NCBI GenBank assembly: GCA_018240025.1
Contig: JAFEGM010000016.1
Span: 1-64,000, forward strand
Direction of reading: 5' to 3'
Length of the DNA: 64,000 nt
Source: Verrucomicrobiota bacterium
GTDB lineage: Bacteria; Verrucomicrobiota; Verrucomicrobiia; Chthoniobacterales; SZAS-18
Part shown: in pieces, positions 42,972-52,500 of the stretch
How the letters are laid out: the number at the start of each line of letters is the position of its first letter
Position numbering within the stretch: position 1 is the stretch's first letter
Notes under the pieces: generated by a model
What the model was told of the DNA's origin: nothing
The model's database searches: none
What the model saw: the letters and a program-made list of their open reading frames with translations, nothing else
Translations under genes and position numbers: made by a program

Positions 42972-43092
42972 GGTCGGACGCCGGATGCGCGTGAAGAGGA
43001 CGATGCGACGCTTTCTGTATTTTTCAAACGCGGTCGCGGGCGGCTGCGTCACACCGGTTGTCAGCCGCAGTCGGTGCGGGAGATTGCGCGCG
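42972..43092. promoter_or_regulatory. divergent promoter region, gsp operon and clpX-like gene
   Basis: The 121 bases between the gspH start and the clpX-like ATG must hold both promoters. No consensus pair stands out. Confidence 0.4.
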
Positions 43093-44673
43093 ATGAGCGA
43101 CAAGTCCCTGCCCACGCCCGACGAGCTGCAGCGCAAGCTTTCCGAATTCATGCGGCAGCAGTTCGGCGACAAGGTGAATCTTCACGCCGCGCCCGTCTCG
43201 GCGCCGCAGGATGCCGGGGACGAAGTTTCGTCGTCGGGCGGTCCGGAGAATTCGCCCTTCGCCTTCCACTACCGGCCCCGCGACATTAAGGCCCATCTCG
43301 ATCGTTTCGTTATCCGCCAGGACGAGGCCAAGAAGGTCCTCTCGGTGGCGATTTGCGATCACTACAACCACATCCGGGCGTTGCGCGCGGCTGAGGAAAA
43401 GGGCGGCGACGCGCCCAAGCTCGAATACGCCAAGCAGAACGTGATCCTGCTGGGGCCGACGGGCGTGGGAAAGACGTACCTGGTGAAGCATGTCGCCGAG
43501 CTCATCGGCGTGCCCTTCGTGAAGGCCGATGCCACCAAGTTCAGCGAAACCGGCTATGTCGGCGGTGACGTCGACGACTTGGTGCGCGATCTCGTGCGCA
43601 GGGCGGACGGCGATGTCGAACTGGCGCAATACGGCATCATCTACCTGGACGAGATCGACAAAATCGCGGGCGCTTCGAACCTCGCCGGCGGACGAGACGT
43701 GAGCGGTCGCGGCGTGCAGACCACGCTGCTCAAGCTCATGGAGGAGACGGAGGTGGCCGTGCGCAGTCCCATGGACATGCAGGGCCAGATCCAGGCTGTC
43801 ATGGAAATGCAGCGCGGCGGCAAGCCCAAGCGCGAGAGCATCAACACCCGCAACATCCTCTTCATCGTGAGCGGCGCGTTCAGCGGATTGAAGGAGCGGG
43901 TCGCCCGGCGATTGAAACAAAGCGCGCTGGGATTCGGCGCGGCGCGCACTCGGCGGCCAGAGGATTTTACCGAGGCGGAGATCTTCGCCGAGGTCACGAC
44001 GCGCGATTTCGTCGACTACGGCTTCGAGCCCGAGTTTATCGGCCGTCTGCCCGTGCGGGTCTTTTGCCAGCAGCTGCACGCCGACGATCTCTACGAGATC
44101 CTGCAACGCTCCGAAGGCAGCTTGCTGCGCCAGTACGAGCGCTCTTTTGCGGCCTATGGCATTCGCACCCGCTTCACCGAGGATGCAATGCGCGAGATCG
44201 CCCGGCGGGCCGAAGGCGAGGGCACCGGTGCGCGGGGACTCTCGACAGTTTGCGAGCGCCTCCTGCGCGATTTCCAGTTCGAGCTGCCGGGCTCGGGCAC
44301 GGAAGAGTTCGTCATCGATGCCGCGCTGCTGGCCGATCCGCGCTCCGCGCTGCAGCGCCTGCTGGCGGAAGGCCAGCAACGGCTGGATGCGCTGCTGGCC
44401 GTCGAGGCCGACGAGTTCGCGCAGGAGTTCAGCCAGCGCTTCGGCGTAGAGTTGAAATTCGAGCAGGCTGCCCGGGCCGCGCTGGTGGCTCGCTCGCGGC
44501 GCGAAAATTTGAGCCTGCGTGTGGTCTGCGAGAAGCTGTTCAAGGACTATCAGTTTGGACTTACGCTGATCCAGAAGAACACCGGCCGCAGCCAGTTCGA
44601 GCTGCCAGCCGCCGCCATCGACGATCCGGACAAGTATCTCAGCGAATTGGTGGTCGAATCTTACCGGAAGTGA
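43093..44673 (+). CDS. ClpX-like AAA+ unfoldase, no zinc domain, duplicated C-terminal small domain
   Basis: A 526-residue protein, about 100 longer than ClpX. The core is ClpX-like: DKPHLDRFVIRQDEAKK-type entry, P loop at 121-128 (GPTGVGKT), pore loop GYVG at 154-157, Walker B at 182-190, sensor and LGFG at about 277-280 that can serve as ClpP-binding loop. The N-terminal Cys4 zinc domain of ClpX is absent; residues 1-55 have no such cysteines. After the first C-terminal small domain (about 360-430, GTGARGLSTVCERLLRDF) comes a second similar one (about 455-526, ENLSLRVVCEKLFKDYQFGL). It may be a ClpX paralogue with its own substrates. Start ATG 43093 removes an upstream low-quality extension. 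Confidence 0.88.
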   Translation: MSDKSLPTPDELQRKLSEFMRQQFGDKVNLHAAPVSAPQDAGDEVSSSGGPENSPFAFHYRPRDIKAHLDRFVIRQDEAKKVLSVAICDHYNHIRALRAAEEKGGDAPKLEYAKQNVILLGPTGVGKTYLVKHVAELIGVPFVKADATKFSETGYVGGDVDDLVRDLVRRADGDVELAQYGIIYLDEIDKIAGASNLAGGRDVSGRGVQTTLLKLMEETEVAVRSPMDMQGQIQAVMEMQRGGKPKRESINTRNILFIVSGAFSGLKERVARRLKQSALGFGAARTRRPEDFTEAEIFAEVTTRDFVDYGFEPEFIGRLPVRVFCQQLHADDLYEILQRSEGSLLRQYERSFAAYGIRTRFTEDAMREIARRAEGEGTGARGLSTVCERLLRDFQFELPGSGTEEFVIDAALLADPRSALQRLLAEGQQRLDALLAVEADEFAQEFSQRFGVELKFEQAARAALVARSRRENLSLRVVCEKLFKDYQFGLTLIQKNTGRSQFELPAAAIDDPDKYLSELVVESYRK

Positions 44674-44797
44674 GCCCTCGGGTCGCGCGAGGCGCGGCCG
44701 ACGAGCTCCAAATTCCGGCTCGAATTCCCGGGCGGGGCGTCGAAGCTGGCGGCCCCTCGGCGCGCCCCCCGCGTGTCGACGGTCTCCCGCCCCCGGC

Positions 44798-45709
44798 ATG
44801 AACTACCAGCAGCTGCTCGACGAGATCGCTTCCGAAGTCCGTCCCTTCCTCGGTCAGGGCAAGGTGGCCGACTACATCCCAGCCCTTGCCCGCGTGCCTG
44901 GCGGCCAATTCGGCATGGCCCTGGCCACGGTGGAAGGCGAAGTCTTCGGGACCGGCGACTGGCAGACGCCCTTCTCGGTGCAGAGCGTGACGAAGGTCTT
45001 CACCCTCGCGCTGGTGTTGGCGGCCGAGGGCGACGCGCTCTGGCGGCGCGTCGGGCGCGAGCCCTCGGGTAACCCGTTCAACTCCCTCGTGCAGCTCGAG
45101 TACGAGAAGGGCATTCCGCGGAATCCCTTCATCAATGCAGGCGCGTTGGTCGTGACCGACCGCCTGTTGACCCAGACCGGCGATGCCTTCGGCGCGCTGC
45201 GCGACTTCCTCCGCGCGGAAGCCGGCAGCGCGGGAATCGACGCCGATCCGGAGGTCGCCCGCTCCGAGCGCGAACATGGGCACCGGAATGCGGCGCTGGC
45301 GCATTTCCTGGCCAGTTGCCGCAATCTCGAAAACGACGTCGACGTCGTCTTGGACCACTATTTCCGGCAATGTGCCCTGCGCATGCACTGCGGTGAACTG
45401 GCCCGCGCCACGCTCTTTCTCGCGCGGCACGGCCTGCGCGCCGACGGGCGTCGCTTCTTCAGCCGGAGCGAGGCCAAGCGGATGAATGCGGTCATGCTCA
45501 CCTGCGGCACGTATGATGCCGCCGGCGATTTCGCCTACCGCGTCGGCCTGCCCGGCAAGAGCGGGGTCGGCGGCGGCATCGTTGCGGTCATTCCCGGCCG
45601 CTGCGCGCTCTGCGTCTGGGGCCCGGAGCTCGACCGCAGCGGCAACTCCGTCGCGGGCGTCGAGGCGCTGGATCGCTTCACGACGCGCACGGGGTGGTCG
45701 GTGTTCTAG
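44798..45709 (+). CDS. glsA: glutaminase
   Basis: A 303-residue glutaminase A, which makes glutamate and ammonia from glutamine. It has the beta-lactamase-like motif Ser63-Val-Thr-Lys66 (SVQSVTKVF), and NPFINAGALVVTDRL, NAVMLTCGTYDAAGDFAYRVG and GKSGVGGGIVAV, all family hallmarks. It stands alone on the plus strand. Confidence 0.96.
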   Translation: MNYQQLLDEIASEVRPFLGQGKVADYIPALARVPGGQFGMALATVEGEVFGTGDWQTPFSVQSVTKVFTLALVLAAEGDALWRRVGREPSGNPFNSLVQLEYEKGIPRNPFINAGALVVTDRLLTQTGDAFGALRDFLRAEAGSAGIDADPEVARSEREHGHRNAALAHFLASCRNLENDVDVVLDHYFRQCALRMHCGELARATLFLARHGLRADGRRFFSRSEAKRMNAVMLTCGTYDAAGDFAYRVGLPGKSGVGGGIVAVIPGRCALCVWGPELDRSGNSVAGVEALDRFTTRTGWSVF

Positions 45710-45727
45710 GCAAAGCGATAGCGCGTA

Positions 45728-46765
45728 CTACTCGCCGTCCTTGTCGTCCTTCTTCCGAAATACGTCCTTGAAGAGCTGGCCGGCGCCGCTGGCGGCGTCG
45801 CGCACGCGTTTGCCGATCTCCTCGAAGGACTCTTTCACGGCTTCACGCGAGGCGTCCCACTGGGCTTTGTAGGATTCGCCGGCATCCTTCACGTCGTCGG
45901 TCAGGTCCGGTTCCTCGGGTCGGCCGGTGGGGAAATCGCCCGCGAGGATCTTCTGATAGTCTCCGCCCTCGGCCCACTTCCGGAGTTCCTCGAGGCGGAG
46001 GACGGCGAACGGGTGCGTTTGATTGAGCAGATTGAGCACCTTGAAGGCGCGGTCGAGCAGATGATCGGCCCCGGCGTACTCGGCGGCCTGGAGGCGGAAT
46101 TCGTCCAGGTTCATCTGCTCGAGATCGGTCCCGCCGGCGAGGCGCATGAGCGTGCGCTGCGAGACCTCGAGCGATTGCGTGGCGAGCAGTCCGGCGCGGT
46201 CGGCTGAGAGCTCGCTCTTGCGGTCCCACTCCCGCAGCGCCAGCACGAGCGCGGTGAGCGCCAGGCCCGACAACGGCACGGAGAGCGCGAAGACCGAGAA
46301 GCGCAGGAGCAGCGCGAGCAGGGTCTTGTAGAGCACGTGGCCGGAGAGGATGTGGCCGAGTTCGTGCGCGTAGATGCCGGCGAGTTCGTCATCGTCGCGG
46401 ATCGATTCGACCAGCGAGCTGTGCAGGACGACGAACGGTTTCTTCCAGCCGACCGCGCCGGCGTTCAGGAATGGCGACTGCGCGACAAAGATCTCCGGGT
46501 CCTGCTCGGCCGGCACGCCGAAGATGCCGTTGACCTGCTGGGCGATGCCGTAAACGCGCGGAAACTGCCGCGGGCCGACCCGCACCGCGGAGGCCAGGTG
46601 CATCAGGCGGATCGACCGCTCCATCGTCTCGCCGAGGAGCACGCGGATGGCGACATCGAGGCCGGGAACGCGGCGCAGCGCGTTGAGCGCGGCCCGATCA
46701 GCCGGATGCTCCCAGGCGCGCGGGGAAATGAGAGGGAAGGTCTTCTTGGCGGGTGTGAGTTCCAT
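45728..46765 (-). CDS. M48-family membrane metalloprotease
   Basis: A 345-residue protein with the zinc motif His134-Glu-Leu-Gly-His138 and a third ligand Glu in SELSADRAG. Hydrophobic stretches after the motif (LLALLLRFSVFALSVPLSGLALTALVLAL) point to membrane insertion. The C-terminal 60 residues are charged and helical, possibly coiled coil. The plan resembles HtpX/Oma1-like quality-control enzymes, but no regulatory partner is next to it. The start ATG 46765 avoids an upstream frame without family similarity. Confidence 0.88.
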   Translation of the reverse strand: MELTPAKKTFPLISPRAWEHPADRAALNALRRVPGLDVAIRVLLGETMERSIRLMHLASAVRVGPRQFPRVYGIAQQVNGIFGVPAEQDPEIFVAQSPFLNAGAVGWKKPFVVLHSSLVESIRDDDELAGIYAHELGHILSGHVLYKTLLALLLRFSVFALSVPLSGLALTALVLALREWDRKSELSADRAGLLATQSLEVSQRTLMRLAGGTDLEQMNLDEFRLQAAEYAGADHLLDRAFKVLNLLNQTHPFAVLRLEELRKWAEGGDYQKILAGDFPTGRPEEPDLTDDVKDAGESYKAQWDASREAVKESFEEIGKRVRDAASGAGQLFKDVFRKKDDKDGE

Positions 46766-46884
46766 GGCGGGAGAGGAGCGGATGGGCAAGCGGGCTCGCG
46801 CGAAGTCGCGAAGAGAGGGAGGAGCAGGGGAAAAGAGTGGGTCTGGCGTCGGGACGAAGCTGAAGTGTGAGACGCTGCTGGAGG

Positions 46885-48540
46885 TCACTCCTTCGGCCGG
46901 ATGGACTCGAAGTAGCGCTTCACCGTTCGGCGCGCTCCGATGGGAATGCGTTCCTGCTCGATCGCCTCTTGCGCGGCCGGGGCCATGGCATCGTAGAGCT
47001 CACGATACTTCCGCGTCGCCTCGCCGGCGCCGCCGGGCGCGGCCAGAAACTCCTGCAGCGAAGCTCCGTCGCCAAGGGCCCCCTCGATCTTGGTCGCGGC
47101 GCCGGGTGTCTCCAGCGCAGCAGGCTTGTCGTCGAACAAACGTTTGCTCGTGCCGGCGTCCTTCTCCCCGCCGGGATTTCCGCTTGCGAGGGAGTCGGCG
47201 TTCTCCTGACCCTGCCCGCCGGATTTCTGCTGGCCATTGCCGGGCTGCGGAATCTGCAGCCGCATCATGCCCTGCTGCGCCTTCCCGGTTGCATCCTGCG
47301 GGGAGCCGCCTTTCTTCATCTGCTCGAGTGCCTTGATGAGCTGCTCCAGCGATTGCTCCGTCAGGGGCTGCGGCTTGCCCTGACCCGAGGCGCCGGCTTG
47401 CGACTGCGGTTGGCCTTCGCCCTTCCGCTTGGGCTGCTGCTTCAACAGCTCAGCCAGGCGTTGCAGCAGTTGCTGCATGCGCTCGCTGCGGCCGGCCTGG
47501 GCGGCCTGGGCGGCCTGCTGCATCTGCTGGGCGATTTCGCTCTTCTGCTTCTCCGTTAAGCGCCCGGCCGGCTCCTGCATCGAGCGCGCGATGTCCTGCA
47601 TTTGACGGGCCGCATCGCCGCGCTCCTTCATCCGGCGCAGCAATTCCTCCAGCTGTTTGCCGGCTTCGGCAGCATTGCCGGAGCGGATTGCCTCGGCCGC
47701 GGAGCGCGTGCTTTCCTGGCGCGAGAGAGCGTCGGCGAGCGCGGCCAGCTCATCGGCCGAGGCCTGTGGACGACCCGCCTGTTCGCGCAGTTCGCGCAGC
47801 ATCTCGGCCAGGTTCGCCATTTCCCGGCGGGTCAGTTCGGCCGCGTCGCGCTCTCGGCCTGCGCGTTCCTGCAGTCGCGCGGCGCGCTGCTGGAGCAAGT
47901 CCGCGGCCTGGGCCAGGGCCTCGTCACGCTGTTCGTCCGCGGCCTCGGCGGCGAGGTCCGCCAGCTGTTGCAGCGCGCGGGCGGAATCCTGCGCCGCCTG
48001 CGTCTCGGCTGCAGTAGGCCGGCGGTCGCGCTCGGTCGATTCGTGCAGCAACTGAAGCAGGCCCAGAAAGAGCAAAGGCGCCAGGGCCCAGAGTGCGAAC
48101 CAAGGTGCGCGCAGCGGCAGGAAGCGGGCGGGTTCGACCGCGCGTGCGAACTCGGCGCATTCTTCCAGGGCATAACGCTTCCAGCGATCCGAGTTCGCGT
48201 CGGCCTCGAAGGCGAGCGCGGTGCTGAAGCGGTCGCGTGCGCCCGCGGCGGCGTCGAGCACCGCAGCGGCGCGCTGCGCGGAGGGAAAGCTGCGGATCAG
48301 CCCATAGAGCGCGACCCCGACGAAGGCCGCGAACCCGGCGGCCAGCAGGAGGCGATCGAGCGGGGCGTGCCCGGCGAACCAGCGGATGGCTCCCGCAGCC
48401 AGCATCGCGCTCGCCCCGACCAGCAGTCCGCGTCCGAGCCATTCGGCTGCCAGGGCCAGCACGAGGCGGCGACGGGCCTCGGCCACGCGCGCATGCACGG
48501 GCTCGCCGAGAGAGAGGGTCGTCGGGTGGGCCGGGGACAT
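46885..48540 (-). CDS. large membrane protein with Q-rich coiled coil, DUF4175-like
   Basis: A 551-residue protein. Near the N terminus are two membrane helices (GRGLLVGASAMLAAGAIRWFA and LDRLLLAAGFAAFVGVALYGLI) and a third at about 145-165. Then a very long Glu/Gln/Ala/Arg-rich coiled coil runs to about residue 420 (for example QRAARLQERAGRERDAAELTRREMANLAEMLREL in segments). The end has the pattern RKYRELYDAMAPAAQEAIEQERIPIGARRTVKRYFESIRP, typical of a DUF4175-like family next to Bat/MoxR genes. No MoxR gene is seen here. It probably sits in the inner membrane. Function unknown. Confidence 0.75.
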   Translation of the reverse strand: MSPAHPTTLSLGEPVHARVAEARRRLVLALAAEWLGRGLLVGASAMLAAGAIRWFAGHAPLDRLLLAAGFAAFVGVALYGLIRSFPSAQRAAAVLDAAAGARDRFSTALAFEADANSDRWKRYALEECAEFARAVEPARFLPLRAPWFALWALAPLLFLGLLQLLHESTERDRRPTAAETQAAQDSARALQQLADLAAEAADEQRDEALAQAADLLQQRAARLQERAGRERDAAELTRREMANLAEMLRELREQAGRPQASADELAALADALSRQESTRSAAEAIRSGNAAEAGKQLEELLRRMKERGDAARQMQDIARSMQEPAGRLTEKQKSEIAQQMQQAAQAAQAGRSERMQQLLQRLAELLKQQPKRKGEGQPQSQAGASGQGKPQPLTEQSLEQLIKALEQMKKGGSPQDATGKAQQGMMRLQIPQPGNGQQKSGGQGQENADSLASGNPGGEKDAGTSKRLFDDKPAALETPGAATKIEGALGDGASLQEFLAAPGGAGEATRKYRELYDAMAPAAQEAIEQERIPIGARRTVKRYFESIRPKE

Positions 48541-48746
48541 CGTGCTGGGCGTTAGTCTCGACGTGCGGGCTCCGCGTTCAACCCGCCTTGCGACATTCCC
48601 GTCGGCCGTGAGCCTACTTTTCGTTTGCCGCTCGGGGGCGCGGCGGTAGCCTCCGGCACTCGGCGCGCCCCCCGTGCGCATGAGCCTTTCGCTTCGAGCG
48701 CCGCGCGAACCGCGGCTTTGCCCGAAGCCTTCCGATTTTTTCGCCG

Positions 48747-49514
48747 ATGGAGCAGCCGCTATTGATCGAACGCCATGATGCCGCCCGCACCGTGACCCTG
48801 GTGCTGAACCGGCCCGAGAAGCGCAATGCGCTCGATCTGCCGCTGCTGCAGGCCCTCCGGGAGGCCATCGAGAAGGAAGGAACGACAGGGAGTGCGCGCG
48901 CCGTGATCCTGCGCGGCAATGGACCGGCCTTTTGTTCCGGCATGGATTTGGCGGCCACGGCCGGGGTGCCCCACGAGACCGCGGAGGCCGTGCGCGCCGT
49001 GTTGCTGGCTCTGTCCAACTGCCCGCTCGTGACGATCGCCGCCGTCGAGGGCCACGCGGTGGCGGGCGGGGCCGGTCTCGTCGCGGCCTGCGACTTTGCG
49101 GTCATGGCCGCACCGGCCAGGATAGGCTATCCGGAGGTGCGCCGTGGGCTGGTCGCCGCGCTGGTCTCGGTCTTCCTGCGCCGGCAGATTTCCGAGCGCG
49201 ATGTGCGGGAGTTGCTGCTCGGGGCCGATCTCGTCAGCGCCGAGCGCGCGGGGCAGATGGGCTTGGTCAATCGCGTCGTTCCGACCCAAGCCGAGGTGCT
49301 GCCCGCCGTGGCGCAGATCGCTGCGCAAGCCGCACAGGGCGGTCCGGAGGCAATCAAGGCCACCAAACACCTGCTCCACGCTCTTCATCCTCGCTCGCTG
49401 GAAGAGGAGACGCAGATCGCACTCGATCTGCATCGCACCGCCCGCGATTCCGCTGAAGCCCGCGAGGGTGCTGCCGCCTTTCTCGAGAAACGTCCGCCCG
49501 CCTGGACCCTATGA
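48747..49514 (+). CDS. enoyl-CoA hydratase/isomerase family protein
   Basis: A 255-residue crotonase-fold protein. It shows LNRPEKRNALDLPLLQAL, the oxyanion region GPAFCSGMDLAAT and GHAVAGGAGLVAACDFAVM, then PEVRRGLV, where the Glu is a usual catalytic residue. The first catalytic Glu of the classic hydratase (in GGGxEL) is not present; the motif here is GGAGLV, so an isomerase or other activity is possible. Its stop overlaps the start of the 2-oxoacid dehydrogenase fusion by 4 bases, which suggests branched-chain amino acid breakdown. Confidence 0.88.
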   Translation: MEQPLLIERHDAARTVTLVLNRPEKRNALDLPLLQALREAIEKEGTTGSARAVILRGNGPAFCSGMDLAATAGVPHETAEAVRAVLLALSNCPLVTIAAVEGHAVAGGAGLVAACDFAVMAAPARIGYPEVRRGLVAALVSVFLRRQISERDVRELLLGADLVSAERAGQMGLVNRVVPTQAEVLPAVAQIAAQAAQGGPEAIKATKHLLHALHPRSLEEETQIALDLHRTARDSAEAREGAAAFLEKRPPAWTL

Positions 49515-52500
49515 CTGTCACTTCGTCCGCCGTCGCCGAACCCACCGCTCTCCCGGAGGAATCCCTCCTCACGCCGGAGCAGCAGCGCCACATCCTCACG
49601 CTCATGCTGGAGAGCCGCCACGGCGACCTCCGCCAGGAGAGCCTGAACCGCCAGGGGAAGGGGCATTTCCATGTCTCGGGCATGGGCCACGAGTGCATGG
49701 CTGTGCTCGGCGCCATGATGGGGCCGGACGACATGGCCAGCATGTACTATCGCGACCGCTCGTTCCTCATTGGGCGCGGCGTGACCACCCGGGAACTGGC
49801 GCTCGACTATTTCGCCAAGCGGGAATCGAGCACCGGCGGTCGCCAGATGCCGGCGCACGGGACGTACAAGAAGTTCGGTCTGTGGAGCGTCTCGACGCCG
49901 ACGGGCGCGCAGCTTCTACCGGCCTGCGGAATGGCCTGGGGCATGCAGATGGACGGCAAGGATTCGTTCTGTGTGACCAGCATCGGCGATGCAGCCACGC
50001 GTCAGGGTGACTTCTACGAGGCGGTTTGCTTCGCCCGTGAGCGTCTCTTGCCGGTGCTGTTCGTGGTCGAGGATAACGGCTTTGGCATCTCCAGCCGCAC
50101 GCGAAAGATCAACCCGCTGGTCATCGGCGCGCTCTCGCCCGACGACTGGCGGCAGGTCGACGGCTCGGACGTGAACGACATGCTTTCGGCCTGCGCCGAT
50201 GCGATCGAGCACCTGCGCGCGCGCCGCGGTCCGGCCTTCCTCTGGATCCGCATGGAGCGTCTCTCCAGCCACACCAGTTCGGATGACCAGAAGCTCTATC
50301 GCTCGGCCGAGGAAATGGCCACGCTCGAGAAGGGCGACCCAATTGCCCGCCTGCGGGACGAGATGATCGCGGCCGGCCATTTCACCCAAGGTGAGTACGA
50401 AGCGCTCGACCAGGAAGTGAAGGAACGCGTGCGGAAGGCCTACGCCGAGGCCGAGCGCGCGGCCGACCCGCTGGCGGAGGACCTGCAGAACGAGGTGTTC
50501 GGTGATGCTCCGGTGCCGAGCAATGAATCGGTCCTACCCCCGGGCAAGTACCGCATGGGCGACACGGTCAACCTGACCCTGCGCACGGCACTCGAACGGG
50601 AGCCGCAGGCCGTGCTCTTCGGCCAGGACATCGAGGATCCGAAGGGCGGCGTCTTCCGTCTCACGAAGGGACTGAGCAAGGATTTCCCGGCCCGCGTGCA
50701 CAATTCGCCCCTGGCCGAATCGACCATTCTTGGCGTCGCCGCGGGTCTGGCCAGCTACGGCAAGCGGCCGCTCTTCGAGCTGCAGTTCATCGACTTCATC
50801 TCTCCGGGTTGGAATCAGCTCGTGACCAACTGGTCCACGCTGCGCTGGCGCTCGGCCGGCGAGTGGAAATGTCCGGCCGTGCTCTACGCGCCGTGCGGCG
50901 CCTATCTCCCGGGCGGTTCGCTTTGGCACAGTCAGACGAACGAGGCGCAGCTGGCGCATCATCCTGGTATTCGCGTGGTCATGCCGAGCACCGCCGAAGA
51001 TGCCGCTGGCTACCTCTGGAGCGGTCTGCGCGCTGAAGACCCGACCATCATCCTGCTGCCGAAACACCTGCTTTGGGTCGAGCAGCAATGCGAGCTGCCG
51101 GTGCGCGGCGTCCCGTTCGGCAAAGCCCGCCACATCGCGGCAGGCGCAGACGTCACGCTGGTCGGCTGGGGCAACACCGTGGAGGTCTGCACGATGGCGA
51201 TGCGTGACGTGACCTGCGAGGCGAGCGCCGATTTCTTCGACCTGCGCAGCATCGTGCCGTGGGACCGCGAGGCGCTCGCCGACTCCGTCCGCCGCACCGG
51301 CCGCCTGGTCGTGGTGCAGGAGGACACCGAAAATTGCAGCGTCGGGCAGATGATCATCTCGACGCTGATGAGCGACCCGAGCGTCTTCGCGCGGATGAAG
51401 GCGCCCCCGGCCCTGGTCAGCAAGGGGAACGTCATGATTGGCTACAATCCGATCATCGAGTTCGCAGCGCTGCCTGATGCCGAGCGGGTAGCGGCGGCCA
51501 TCCGCGCCTGCATCGCCTCCGACGCCGGCGTCTTGAAAGACGAGAGCGGCCGCAAGAAGGAAGAGGGCGAACCGGCCCACATCGCCGAGGCCAAGCGCAA
51601 GGTGCTCGGCGACCTGCTTCTGCCTCCGCCGGCGGCAGCGGCGACGTCGCTGCAGGGCCAGATGGAGAAGGCCCGCGAGTCTGCGCCCGCTCCGGCTCCG
51701 ACGGTTGCGGCCCCCGCGCCTGCAGCCGCTCCTGCGACCCCGGTCGAGGCCTCGGCGGGCGGCGCGGTCACGCTCAAGGTTCCGATTCTGGGCGAGGGCA
51801 TTCGCGCCGCGCGCATCGTCGCGCTGCTCAAGAAACCGGGCGAGAAGATCAAGGCCGACGAGCCGCTCTGCGAACTCGAGACCGACAAGGCGGTCTACCC
51901 GGTCGAGGCGAGCGGCGCGGGCGAACTCCAAAATTGGCTCGTGGCCATCGGCGACAGCGTCGAGATCGGCAGTCCGCTGGGTACGATCCTGGCCGCCGAT
52001 CCCGGCGCCTGGGGCCACAATGCCGCTGCAGGCGGTGGCGAAGGCGCGCCGGAGGTGCACAAGCCGAAGACGCCCACCGGACCGCAGCCGGCCCTTTCGC
52101 CGGCCATCACGCGCCGGTTGGTGGGAGTCGTCCCGGTCTCCTGCTCGGTCCAGGCCCGCTTCGAGAATGTGCGCCAGGCCCGTCGCCAGTCGAAGGCGCG
52201 GGGTTCCAATGTGACGCCGTCCCTCATCGCGGCGTGGTGCATCGTGCGGGCGGTGGCCGGGCACGAGAGCTTCCGGCGCGAGCTGTTGGCCGACGACACG
52301 ATTCGCCAGAACGAGGCGTTCGATCTCGGCCTGGCCGTCGCGCTCGATGGCGACCGACTCGTCACTGCGGTCATCCCGGAGGTCGCGCAGCTCAGCTGGG
52401 ACGACTTCTCCAAGGCCTACGCGTTCGCCATCGACGAGGCCCGCAATGGCCGCATCCACGCGGAGATCAAGGCTCCGGTCATCCTGACCAGCCTGGGCGG

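Noticed and set aside
43024-44799. A 591-residue minus-strand frame opposite the ClpX-like gene
   Set aside because: It is a shadow of the AAA+ gene, which has all helicase-type motifs on the plus strand.
44756-48674. A 16-base sequence (CTCGGCGCGCCCCCCG) found at 44756 and 48659 before two plus-strand genes
   Set aside because: Two copies of a GC-only word in a GC-rich window can arise by chance, and the genes are not related.
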